This document shows, piece after piece, positions 21,063 through 28,368 of a stretch of DNA of 37,259 nucleotides. The number at the start of each line of letters is the position of its first letter. Positions within the stretch are counted from its first letter, which is position 1. Location: the NCBI GenBank assembly GCA_965646165.1, contig CBFFYP010000046.1, positions 1 through 37,259 of the forward strand. The letters are read 5' to 3'. Both the position numbers and the translations under genes were made by a program. Source of the DNA: MGBC114844 sp910585855 (lineage in GTDB: Bacteria; Bacillota; Clostridia; Lachnospirales; Lachnospiraceae). Under the pieces are notes generated by a model. The model was not told the DNA's origin and did no database searches. It saw only the letters and a program-made list of their open reading frames with translations.

Positions 21063-23159
21063 ATGAGGAACGATTGGATACATAAGCTAACATGTATTAT
21101 AGCTTCTTTACTAACAGCATTAATACTATTAGCAGGAACATCTTTGTATTATTCCTACTGTGAAGCAGCAACCAGTGCAGTTGTTTCCGGTGCAGCCGCA
21201 TTGAATGTTCGTTCCGGTCCCGGAACAGACTACGATAATGTCACAACCAATAGTGGAGAAAAAATTACACTTCCAAATGGCTACAGTGTCACAATATTGG
21301 ATGAAACAAGAGATTCTTCCGGCACACTCTGGTATTATATTTCATTTACCTATGAGTATACAGAAAAAACCGGATATGTCTTAAGTGATTATATAAAGGA
21401 AAAAACCAGTACAGGCACAGCCGGAGATTTTGAAAGCTATTTGGATGCGCAAGGTTTTCCAGAAAGCTATCGAGAGGCTCTTCGCACCCTTCACGCACAG
21501 CATCCCGCATGGGTTTTTGAAGCACAGCATACCAATTTAGAATGGCAGGATGCATTGCAGGAAGAAAGTAAAGTAGGAAAAAATTTAATCCAAAATTCGG
21601 CAATTTCTTCCTGGAAATCAATGGAAGCAGGTGCATATGACTATACAACCAATAAATGGGTAGTGTTTGACGGAAGTGATTGGGTATCTGCCTCAAGAGA
21701 ATTAATTGCATACTATTTAGATCCAAGAAATTTTTTAAATGACACCGAAATTTTTCAATTTGAAACGCTCTCCTATGATAACACCTATCAAACCATCTAT
21801 GGCGTGCAAAATATTTTAGGCGGAAGTTTTATGGATAAAAGCTATACAGATACAGACGGCTGGACCGAAACATATGCAGAAGCTTTTATCTATGCAGCGG
21901 AAAAATCGGGTGTCAGTCCCTACCATTTGGCGGCTCGTTGTATTCAGGAAGTAGGGACACAGGGAAGTTCTGCAACCGGCGGGCAGGTAAGCGGATATGA
22001 AGGCATCTTTAATTTTTATAATATCGGGGCAACCAGCTCAAGCAATCCTGTGGTACTGGGATTAAGTTTTGCTTCTCAGTATAATGATACTTATTTTCTT
22101 CCATGGGATGCACAGTGGAAGGCGATTGCAGGAGGTGCAATTTATTTAGGAACTCGTTATATCAATGTAGGACAGGATACACTTTATCTGCAGAAGTTTA
22201 ATGTACAGGGAAGCAATCCCTACAGTCATCAATATATGACCAATGTACAAGCACCGACAATGGAAGCAAGAAAGATGGCAGGGGCGTATGGGGCGAATGT
22301 TGAGCAAGCGATTGCATTTAAAATTCCGGTTTATAAAAATATGCCGGAAACGGTCTGTGAAGCTCCAAAAGGAAGCGGAGGTTCTGTAACAGCATTGTCT
22401 TCTTTAACAGTAGACGGCTATTCCCTTTCGCCGACTTTTCATAAGGATACCTTAGAATATGATTTGGTTTTAACAGAAATGGTAAATTTTGTTACCGTTC
22501 GAGCCTCTACCATGGATGAAAGTGCCAAGATTTCTGGAACCGGCACAATAGAATTAATTGCCGGTTTAAATAGTATTCCGATTACCGTTACTGCACAGAA
22601 CGGTTCAAGCGTGGTATATACCATAAATATCAGCAATCCCTCCGATGAATCGACTGTAAATTCTGGAGGGTATTCCATCAATATAGAAGGAAAAATTTTT
22701 TTATCGGTTTTAGAAGGAGAATCTGTAACAGCGATGCTGTATGGATTTGAGGTGGGAACAACAGTAGAGCAGTTGGCAAAAGAGATTACAGCGGTCAACT
22801 GCAGCTACCGCATTTTAAATGCGGATACAACGGAAAAAAGTTCGGATTCGGTTTTAGCGACAGGAAATATTCTTCAGGTGATAAATTCATTTACAGAAGA
22901 AGTGATCAAAGAATATTTTATTGTAATTTATGGGGATATTAATGGGGACGGGGAGATTTCAGGAAGAGATATGCTGTATTTGCAGCGGCATTTGCTGGAC
23001 TTAGCACCTTTAACCGGTGCTTATGCAGAGGCAGCAGATGTCAACTGGTCAGATTCGAAAGAAAATGCAGAAGGTGCAAAAATATCTACTATATCGGCAA
23101 AAGATATGCTGTATCTGCAACGGCATTTATTAGATATGCAAAAAATTTCACAGAAATAA
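21063..23159 (+). CDS. Secreted SH3-glucosaminidase (LytB/GH73-like) with C-terminal dockerin
   Basis: 698 residues if begun at ATG 21063, chosen because GGAGAAG stands just before it and a signal peptide starts at once (MRNDWIHKLTCIIASLLTAL, cleavage near C/S..EAATSA). An in-frame ATG at 21051 lacks a binding site, and a frame open from 20757 crosses the B2 repeat. Modules: bacterial SH3 (~37-114, LNVRSGPGTDYDNV); endo-beta-N-acetylglucosaminidase (~125-420) with likely catalytic E296 in CIQEVGTQG and the family's GIFNFYNIGA; cadherin-like beta-sandwich (~440-526); a linker module; and type-I dockerin (~622-698) with two Ca loops (DINGDGEISGRD and a second, insertion-bearing one) and the duplicated DMLYLQRHLLD. 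It should cut peptidoglycan glycan strands for wall turnover. The downstream cohesin protein is the obvious anchor. Confidence 0.88.
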   Translation: MRNDWIHKLTCIIASLLTALILLAGTSLYYSYCEAATSAVVSGAAALNVRSGPGTDYDNVTTNSGEKITLPNGYSVTILDETRDSSGTLWYYISFTYEYTEKTGYVLSDYIKEKTSTGTAGDFESYLDAQGFPESYREALRTLHAQHPAWVFEAQHTNLEWQDALQEESKVGKNLIQNSAISSWKSMEAGAYDYTTNKWVVFDGSDWVSASRELIAYYLDPRNFLNDTEIFQFETLSYDNTYQTIYGVQNILGGSFMDKSYTDTDGWTETYAEAFIYAAEKSGVSPYHLAARCIQEVGTQGSSATGGQVSGYEGIFNFYNIGATSSSNPVVLGLSFASQYNDTYFLPWDAQWKAIAGGAIYLGTRYINVGQDTLYLQKFNVQGSNPYSHQYMTNVQAPTMEARKMAGAYGANVEQAIAFKIPVYKNMPETVCEAPKGSGGSVTALSSLTVDGYSLSPTFHKDTLEYDLVLTEMVNFVTVRASTMDESAKISGTGTIELIAGLNSIPITVTAQNGSSVVYTINISNPSDESTVNSGGYSINIEGKIFLSVLEGESVTAMLYGFEVGTTVEQLAKEITAVNCSYRILNADTTEKSSDSVLATGNILQVINSFTEEVIKEYFIVIYGDINGDGEISGRDMLYLQRHLLDLAPLTGAYAEAADVNWSDSKENAEGAKISTISAKDMLYLQRHLLDMQKISQK

Positions 23160-23182
23160 AAATACGAAAGGTTGGGAAAGCA

Positions 23183-25057
23183 ATGAAAGAAACGAAAGGA
23201 ATCAGAAAGTATACCAGTATATTGGTTATGCTGGTTATGCTGTTATTTTTTCAAACAAAATTTATTTTAGCAGCGGAAGGAAGCGTTACTTATGGTTCAA
23301 CTTCTTATACTACTACACAGGGAGAGAATTTTCAGGTTGGTGTCTATGTAAAGGGAAGTGAAGCAATTGGTGCATATGAGTTCTATTTAGACTACAACCC
23401 GGATATGATGGAATATGTATCTGGTGCAGATTCAGGCGGAGCAGGAAGGCTGAAGTTTGTAGGATATGGAAACTCTAGTTCTTATTCTTATATGCTGACA
23501 TTTCGTGCTGTTACGGCAGGAAATTGTACTATCAGCATATCGGGTGCAGATTTAGGACCGTTAAATCCTTCCAGCGGAGATTCTATGACAATTACACAGG
23601 CGTCCAGTGCACCTGTTACAATACAAGGACCGCAGACGGCCTCGGATGACTGCAGTTTATCCTCTCTTACCCTATCTCCGATTGGTCCGTTTGGATTTTC
23701 TCCAAGTACAACGGAATATGATATGACGGTTGATTATGATTTAACCAAAGTTTCCGTTAGTGCAACAACCAGCAGTGATAAAGCAACTTATACGATCTCT
23801 GATACTAATTTAAATGTAGGAGCGAATACCATTAAGATTGTGGTAACAGCGGAAAACGGTGCTACAAAAACATATAATATTATTGTACGAAGAAAGCCGG
23901 AAGAAACGACATCAGCACCGACTACTACTGCACAGCCGACTACACCGGCACAAACAAACAGTTCTGGTAATTCCAATCATTCTGATAATTCCAATCAGTC
24001 ATCTACACAGGCAACAACGACGGCTTCCAGTGCAGGATTAACACCAGAGGAATTAGAACAAGCCATTTCTTTTTATGTAAATGGAAAGGAAATGTTTGTA
24101 AGTGAAGTGCCAAGTGAAGATACGATTCCAGAAGGATTTTCTAAGACAACGGTTTCTTATAAGGAAAAAGAAATAGAAGCATATGCCGGAGGAAGCCAAA
24201 ATGTTACATTATTTTATATGGTAGATGGTTTAAAGAGTAACGGCGGATTTTATGTCTATGATGCAGCGGATAACTCGGTTTATCCTTATATTACTTTGGA
24301 AAATGCACAGGGAAGCTATTTACTTTTATTAGCAGAAGGAGTATCTGCTCCGGCAGGTTATACTGCTACTACAATTACTTTAGCTGGAAATGATTCAGAA
24401 AGTGTACAGACTAATGTATCAGCTTGGGTTTCTAATTCAGATGCAGAATTTTTTCTGGTGTATGCTTTAAATCCAAATGGAGATACTGGATTTTATCAAT
24501 ATGATACAAAAGAAAAAACAATTCAGCGTTATCATGCACAGGCAGGGGGAGAAAGCGGATCGGCTGATTTAGAGGGATTAAAAGAAGCCTTGGCAGCAAG
24601 TCGGTTGGAAAATCAAAAATCTTCGAAAACGCATTTTATGATGATTATTCTGTTGGCTGTGCTGTGTATTCTTTTATTGATTGTGATTATTGCATTGGTA
24701 TTTAAGATTCGGGGCATGATAGGAGGAAAAAGGTTGGAAGAATTGGAAGACGAGTCGGAGGAAAAATTTGAAGAACCGGAAGAGATTTTGGAAGTAAGTG
24801 TGCCGAATATTAAAAAAGCACCAAAACCAGCAAGGGCAGAAAGACAGCCGCAGCCAGAGAAGCCGCAGAAATCAGAAAAAACAGAAACAACAAAAAAACC
24901 AGCCAAACGCAGACCAGCAGATCCAGAGCCTGAACCAGATCCAGATTTCGAATCAGAGTTTGAGCCGGATTTTGATGAAGATGAAGAGGTTGAATTTGAT
25001 TTAGACGAAGATTTTGAATTTTTTGATTATAAGGAAGAGGAAAATGAGGACAGATAG
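23183..25057 (+). CDS. Membrane-anchored cohesin-domain protein
   Basis: 624 residues. Signal peptide (1 to ~31, ending FILAAEG); cohesin-like beta-sandwich (~33-150; VGVYVKGSEAIGAYEFYLDY, then YSYMLTFRAVTAGNCTI); cadherin-like beta-sandwich (~155-238, FSPSTTEYDMTVDYDLTKV); Ser/Thr/Gln/Asn linker (~240-285); an unrecognised extracellular domain (~285-460); one membrane helix (~485-508, MMIILLAVLCILLLIVIIAL); and a Pro/Lys then strongly acidic cytoplasmic tail ending EEENEDR. The gene lies 23 bases after the dockerin-bearing glucosaminidase, so the pair probably forms a cohesin-dockerin complex that holds the hydrolase at the membrane. This is inferred from domain pairing and adjacency. The tail could contact an intracellular partner; nothing in the sequence says which. 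Confidence 0.82.
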   Translation: MKETKGIRKYTSILVMLVMLLFFQTKFILAAEGSVTYGSTSYTTTQGENFQVGVYVKGSEAIGAYEFYLDYNPDMMEYVSGADSGGAGRLKFVGYGNSSSYSYMLTFRAVTAGNCTISISGADLGPLNPSSGDSMTITQASSAPVTIQGPQTASDDCSLSSLTLSPIGPFGFSPSTTEYDMTVDYDLTKVSVSATTSSDKATYTISDTNLNVGANTIKIVVTAENGATKTYNIIVRRKPEETTSAPTTTAQPTTPAQTNSSGNSNHSDNSNQSSTQATTTASSAGLTPEELEQAISFYVNGKEMFVSEVPSEDTIPEGFSKTTVSYKEKEIEAYAGGSQNVTLFYMVDGLKSNGGFYVYDAADNSVYPYITLENAQGSYLLLLAEGVSAPAGYTATTITLAGNDSESVQTNVSAWVSNSDAEFFLVYALNPNGDTGFYQYDTKEKTIQRYHAQAGGESGSADLEGLKEALAASRLENQKSSKTHFMMIILLAVLCILLLIVIIALVFKIRGMIGGKRLEELEDESEEKFEEPEEILEVSVPNIKKAPKPARAERQPQPEKPQKSEKTETTKKPAKRRPADPEPEPDPDFESEFEPDFDEDEEVEFDLDEDFEFFDYKEEENEDR

Positions 25058-25062
25058 CCGGG

Positions 25063-25120
25063 TTGACAATCAAAAAAAGACACGTTATACTAATAACAGA
25101 TGTTCTAGAAATAGTATAAC
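25063..25120 (+). promoter_or_regulatory. Promoter with overlapping inverted-repeat operator of the gntR-clpC operon
   Basis: TTGACA (25063-25068), 17 bases, TATACT (25086-25091). The inverted repeat GTTATACTA (25084-25092) / TAGTATAAC (25112-25120) covers the -10 and the start site. This is the usual place for an autoregulatory GntR operator. The right half is followed by T7, so a weak terminator for the upstream gene is a secondary possibility. Confidence 0.75.
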
Positions 25121-25147
25121 AGATTTTTTTGGAAAGGGGCGAAACAG

Positions 25148-25531
25148 ATGATTGTATTGTCGATTGATTTTAACAGTGAAGAAGCACTTTATATGCAGCT
25201 TAGAAATCAGATCATCATGGGAATCGCTATGGAGGAGTACAAGGAAGGGGATTCTCTTCCTTCTGTACGCCAGTTAGCAGACAGCATTGGCATCAATATG
25301 CATACTGTAAATAAGGCTTATTCTGTTTTACGTCAGGAAGGTTTTGTAAAATTAGACAGAAGAAAAGGGGCAGTTGTAGCACTTAGTTATGATAAGATAC
25401 AGGCATTAAATGAATTACGTCAAAATATGAATGTAGTGCTTGCAAAAGGAATCTGCAAGGGAATTTCAAGAGAGGAAGCACATCAAATTTTGGATCAGAT
25501 TTATGACGAATATTTAGGGGTACGTTTCTAG
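25148..25531 (+). CDS. GntR-family transcriptional regulator, YtrA subfamily
   Basis: 127 residues, ATG 25148 after AAAGGGG. An N-terminal winged helix typical of GntR (ALYMQLRNQIIMGIA; LPSVRQLADSIGINMHTVNKAY; LRQEGFVKLDRRKGAVVAL, to residue ~80) is followed by only a short helical tail (~47 residues), the YtrA type without a ligand-binding domain. It is 19 bases upstream of clpC and shares its promoter, which carries an inverted repeat over the -10. Autorepression and control of clpC is the likely role. In Bacillus-type operons clpC sits with ctsR-mcsA-mcsB; those genes are absent here. Confidence 0.88.
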   Translation: MIVLSIDFNSEEALYMQLRNQIIMGIAMEEYKEGDSLPSVRQLADSIGINMHTVNKAYSVLRQEGFVKLDRRKGAVVALSYDKIQALNELRQNMNVVLAKGICKGISREEAHQILDQIYDEYLGVRF

Positions 25532-25550
25532 TACCTGGCAGGAGGAGTGT

Positions 25551-28001
25551 ATGCAAGGGCGTTTTACACAAAAAGCAATCATGGCACAGAAGGTAGCAGA
25601 TAGAGCTGCTAAAGAGCTTGGACATGGATATATTGGAACAGAACATATTTTGCTGGGGCTAATCCGTGTAAAGGATAGTCTTGCAGGAACAGTTTTAGAA
25701 GCACATGGTGTTTTAGAAGAAAAAGTATTAGAATTGATGGAACAACTGATTGCTCCAACTTCAAAAGTCAGCTTTGCCGACCCGGAGGGATATTCTCCAA
25801 AGACGGAAAAGATATTGGATGCATCAATAAAAGAAGCGGCACGTTTTCACAGCAAATTGGCGGGAACAGAGCATATTTTAATCGCATTGATTAAAGAATT
25901 AGATTGTGTTGCTTCTAAAATGCTGCTTTCTTTGGGGGTCAATATACAGAAAATGTATGTGGATCTTTTGCTGGCAATGGGAGAGGATGGCAATCTTTAT
26001 AAAGAGGATTTTCAAAACGGAAAACCAAGACAGCGGACAAGAAGCGCAACTCCGACTTTGGATCAATACAGCAAAAATTTAAATCAAAATGCAAAAGAAG
26101 GAAGATTAGATCCTGTAATTGGAAGAGATCGGGAGATTGAGCGAGTCATTCAGATTTTAAGCCGCCGTACCAAAAATAATCCCTGTTTAGTCGGAGAACC
26201 CGGAGTTGGAAAAACTGCGATTGCAGAGGGACTGGCTGCTCGAATTGTAGAAGGAAATGTACCGGAAGTTTTAAAAGAAAAACGAGTACTGTCTTTGGAT
26301 TTATCGGGAATGGTAGCAGGTTCAAAGTATCGGGGAGAATTTGAAGAGCGGATTAAGCGGCTGCTGACAGAGGTAAAATCGGATGGAAGTGTGATTTTAT
26401 TTTTAGATGAACTGCATACCGTGATTGGAGCAGGCGGTGCAGAGGGAGCAATCGATGCTTCCAATATCTTAAAACCGGCATTGGCAAGAGGAGAAATTCA
26501 GTTAATTGGTGCTACTACAATTACAGAGTATCGAAAGTATATTGAAAAAGATGCGGCGCTGGAAAGAAGATTTCAGCCAGTTACAGTAGAAGAACCGACT
26601 GAAGAAGAAGCACTGGATATTTTAAAAGGGCTTCGCCATTGTTATGAAGAACACCATAGTGTCACTATTACAGATGAGGCATTAAAAGCGGCTGTCCGTA
26701 TGTCGGCAAGATATATCAATGATCGGTTTTTACCGGATAAAGCGATTGATTTAATTGATGAGGCTTCTTCAAAAGTGCGGCTTGGCACATATCGTTCTCC
26801 AAAAGAAATCAAGCAGTTAGAGTTGGAAATCGAACAATTAGAGCAGGAAAAAGAGCAGGCAATTTTAGAAGAAAACTATACACTGGCAGCAGAACTGAAA
26901 AAGAAACAGATAAAAAAAGAAGAAAAGAAAGAACGGATTCGAAATAAATTAAAAAAGGAACAGGGAAAAAATACTTCGATTGTATCAGAAAATGAGATTG
27001 CAGATGTGGTATCTGGCTGGACAAAGATTCCGGTAAAAAAGCTAGAACAGGAAGAAACCGAGCGGCTGCGTTCCCTAGAGGCTGTGCTGCATAAGCGGGT
27101 AGTCGGGCAGGATGAAGCTGTAACGGCAATCGCCAGAGCCATTCGGCGTGGAAGAGTTGGCCTAAAAGATCCAAAGCGTCCGATCGGATCGTTTCTGTTT
27201 TTAGGACCTACCGGTGTAGGAAAGACAGAGATTTGCAAAGCACTGGCAGAGGCAATGTTTGGTACGGAAACATCGATTATTCGAGTGGATATGTCGGAAT
27301 ATATGGAGAAGCACAGCGTGTCTAAACTAATCGGATCGCCTCCCGGTTATGTTGGTTATGACGAAGGCGGACAGTTAAGCGAAAAGGTAAGACGAAACCC
27401 ATACTCAGTTATTTTATTTGATGAGGTGGAAAAGGCACACCCGGATATTTTCAATATTCTTTTACAAGTTTTAGATGATGGGCATATTACAGATTCGCAG
27501 GGAAGAAGAATTGATTTTAAAAATACGATTATTATTATGACTTCGAATACCGGAGCAGAAAATATTATTTCTCCGAAAAAGTTGGGATTTTTATCGACAG
27601 AAGATGAAAAAGCGGATTATAAGCGGATGAAAGATAGTGTGATGGCAGAAGTAAAGCGGATTTTTAAACCGGAATTTCTAAATCGAATTGATGAAACGAT
27701 TGTGTTCCATGCACTTACTAAAGTACAGATGCGGGATATTGTAACTATTCTTTTAGATACGGTAATCAAGCGGGCTGCTGCACAGATGGAGATTGTGCTT
27801 ACTGTGACGGAGGAAGCAAAAGAGCTTTTGGTAGAATTAGGGTATGATGAAAAATATGGGGCTCGTCCTTTAAAGCGCACGATTCAAAAACAGTTAGAGG
27901 ATGAATTGGCAGAAAAGATTTTGGCAGGGGAAGTGCATGGAAAAGATCAGGTTTTGGTGGATAGAAAAGAGAAGGAATTGAGTTTTTGTATTAAAAAATA
28001 G
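25551..28001 (+). CDS. clpC: ClpC-type AAA+ unfoldase (Clp protease ATPase)
   Basis: 816 residues, ATG 25551 behind AGGAGG. Clp N domain as two repeats (~1-145, GYIGTEHILLGLI and AGTEHILIALI); AAA1 with Walker A GEPGVGKT (215-222) and Walker B VILFLDELH; coiled-coil/UVR-like M domain (~410-470, very Lys/Glu-rich); AAA2 with Walker A GPTGVGKT (552-559) and Walker B VILFDEVEKAH; and a C-terminal D2 small domain (GYDEKYGARPLKRTIQKQLEDELAE). It unfolds substrates for ClpP in the cytoplasm. Length and order are those of ClpC rather than ClpB or ClpE. It is second in an operon with a GntR regulator and is closed by a strong hairpin at 28087. Confidence 0.95.
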   Translation: MQGRFTQKAIMAQKVADRAAKELGHGYIGTEHILLGLIRVKDSLAGTVLEAHGVLEEKVLELMEQLIAPTSKVSFADPEGYSPKTEKILDASIKEAARFHSKLAGTEHILIALIKELDCVASKMLLSLGVNIQKMYVDLLLAMGEDGNLYKEDFQNGKPRQRTRSATPTLDQYSKNLNQNAKEGRLDPVIGRDREIERVIQILSRRTKNNPCLVGEPGVGKTAIAEGLAARIVEGNVPEVLKEKRVLSLDLSGMVAGSKYRGEFEERIKRLLTEVKSDGSVILFLDELHTVIGAGGAEGAIDASNILKPALARGEIQLIGATTITEYRKYIEKDAALERRFQPVTVEEPTEEEALDILKGLRHCYEEHHSVTITDEALKAAVRMSARYINDRFLPDKAIDLIDEASSKVRLGTYRSPKEIKQLELEIEQLEQEKEQAILEENYTLAAELKKKQIKKEEKKERIRNKLKKEQGKNTSIVSENEIADVVSGWTKIPVKKLEQEETERLRSLEAVLHKRVVGQDEAVTAIARAIRRGRVGLKDPKRPIGSFLFLGPTGVGKTEICKALAEAMFGTETSIIRVDMSEYMEKHSVSKLIGSPPGYVGYDEGGQLSEKVRRNPYSVILFDEVEKAHPDIFNILLQVLDDGHITDSQGRRIDFKNTIIIMTSNTGAENIISPKKLGFLSTEDEKADYKRMKDSVMAEVKRIFKPEFLNRIDETIVFHALTKVQMRDIVTILLDTVIKRAAAQMEIVLTVTEEAKELLVELGYDEKYGARPLKRTIQKQLEDELAEKILAGEVHGKDQVLVDRKEKELSFCIKK

Positions 28002-28006
28002 GGGGA

Positions 28007-28040
28007 GGACGCAGATACGAAAATTCCGGGTAGACTGCTG
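28007..28040 (+). repeat. Solitary family-A-like left terminus after clpC
   Basis: GGACGCAGATACGAAAATTC then GTAGACTGC, six bases after the clpC stop. The order GGACGC, purine/A-rich arm, GTAGACTGC-like end matches family-A left arms, but no right arm is seen. Probably a decayed copy. Confidence 0.45.
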
Positions 28041-28086
28041 TTCTGGTTTAAAGAATTTTGCTGTTTCATTTAGTAAAATTATTTTG

Positions 28087-28153
28087 TAAATTCACAACAG
28101 TATCCTTTTGGTAGATTTTACACGAAAGGGGTCTGTTGTGAATTTATTTTTTT
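28087..28153 (+). terminator. Intrinsic terminator of the gntR-clpC operon
   Basis: A perfect 14-bp stem TAAATTCACAACAG (28087-28100) / CTGTTGTGAATTTA (28133-28146), extended inward by CCTTT/AAAGG and followed by T7. From 28154 to 28368 I see nothing beyond AT-rich sequence and the ribosome binding site of the next gene. Confidence 0.85.
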
Positions 28154-28368
28154 CTTTCCTTTGGTTGAGGATTTGTTATGTGATAGAACGCCATTTTGCC
28201 GAGGTTAAGTATAAATTCCTGTCTGCGTCCGCAAAGCCGCATATAGCAAGGTTCTTTTCCTTTCCGAAGAAACGAAAATCTTTAGAAATAAATTTGTACA
28301 ACGATAGCTTGTTTTATTATTTTGTGTTAAAATAAGACTATTCCAGATAAAAAGTAAGGAGAGAAAGT

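Noticed and set aside
28108..28335. A 75-codon frame between clpC and the GH28 gene
   Set aside because: It begins inside the clpC terminator hairpin, lacks a ribosome binding site and has no recognisable features.
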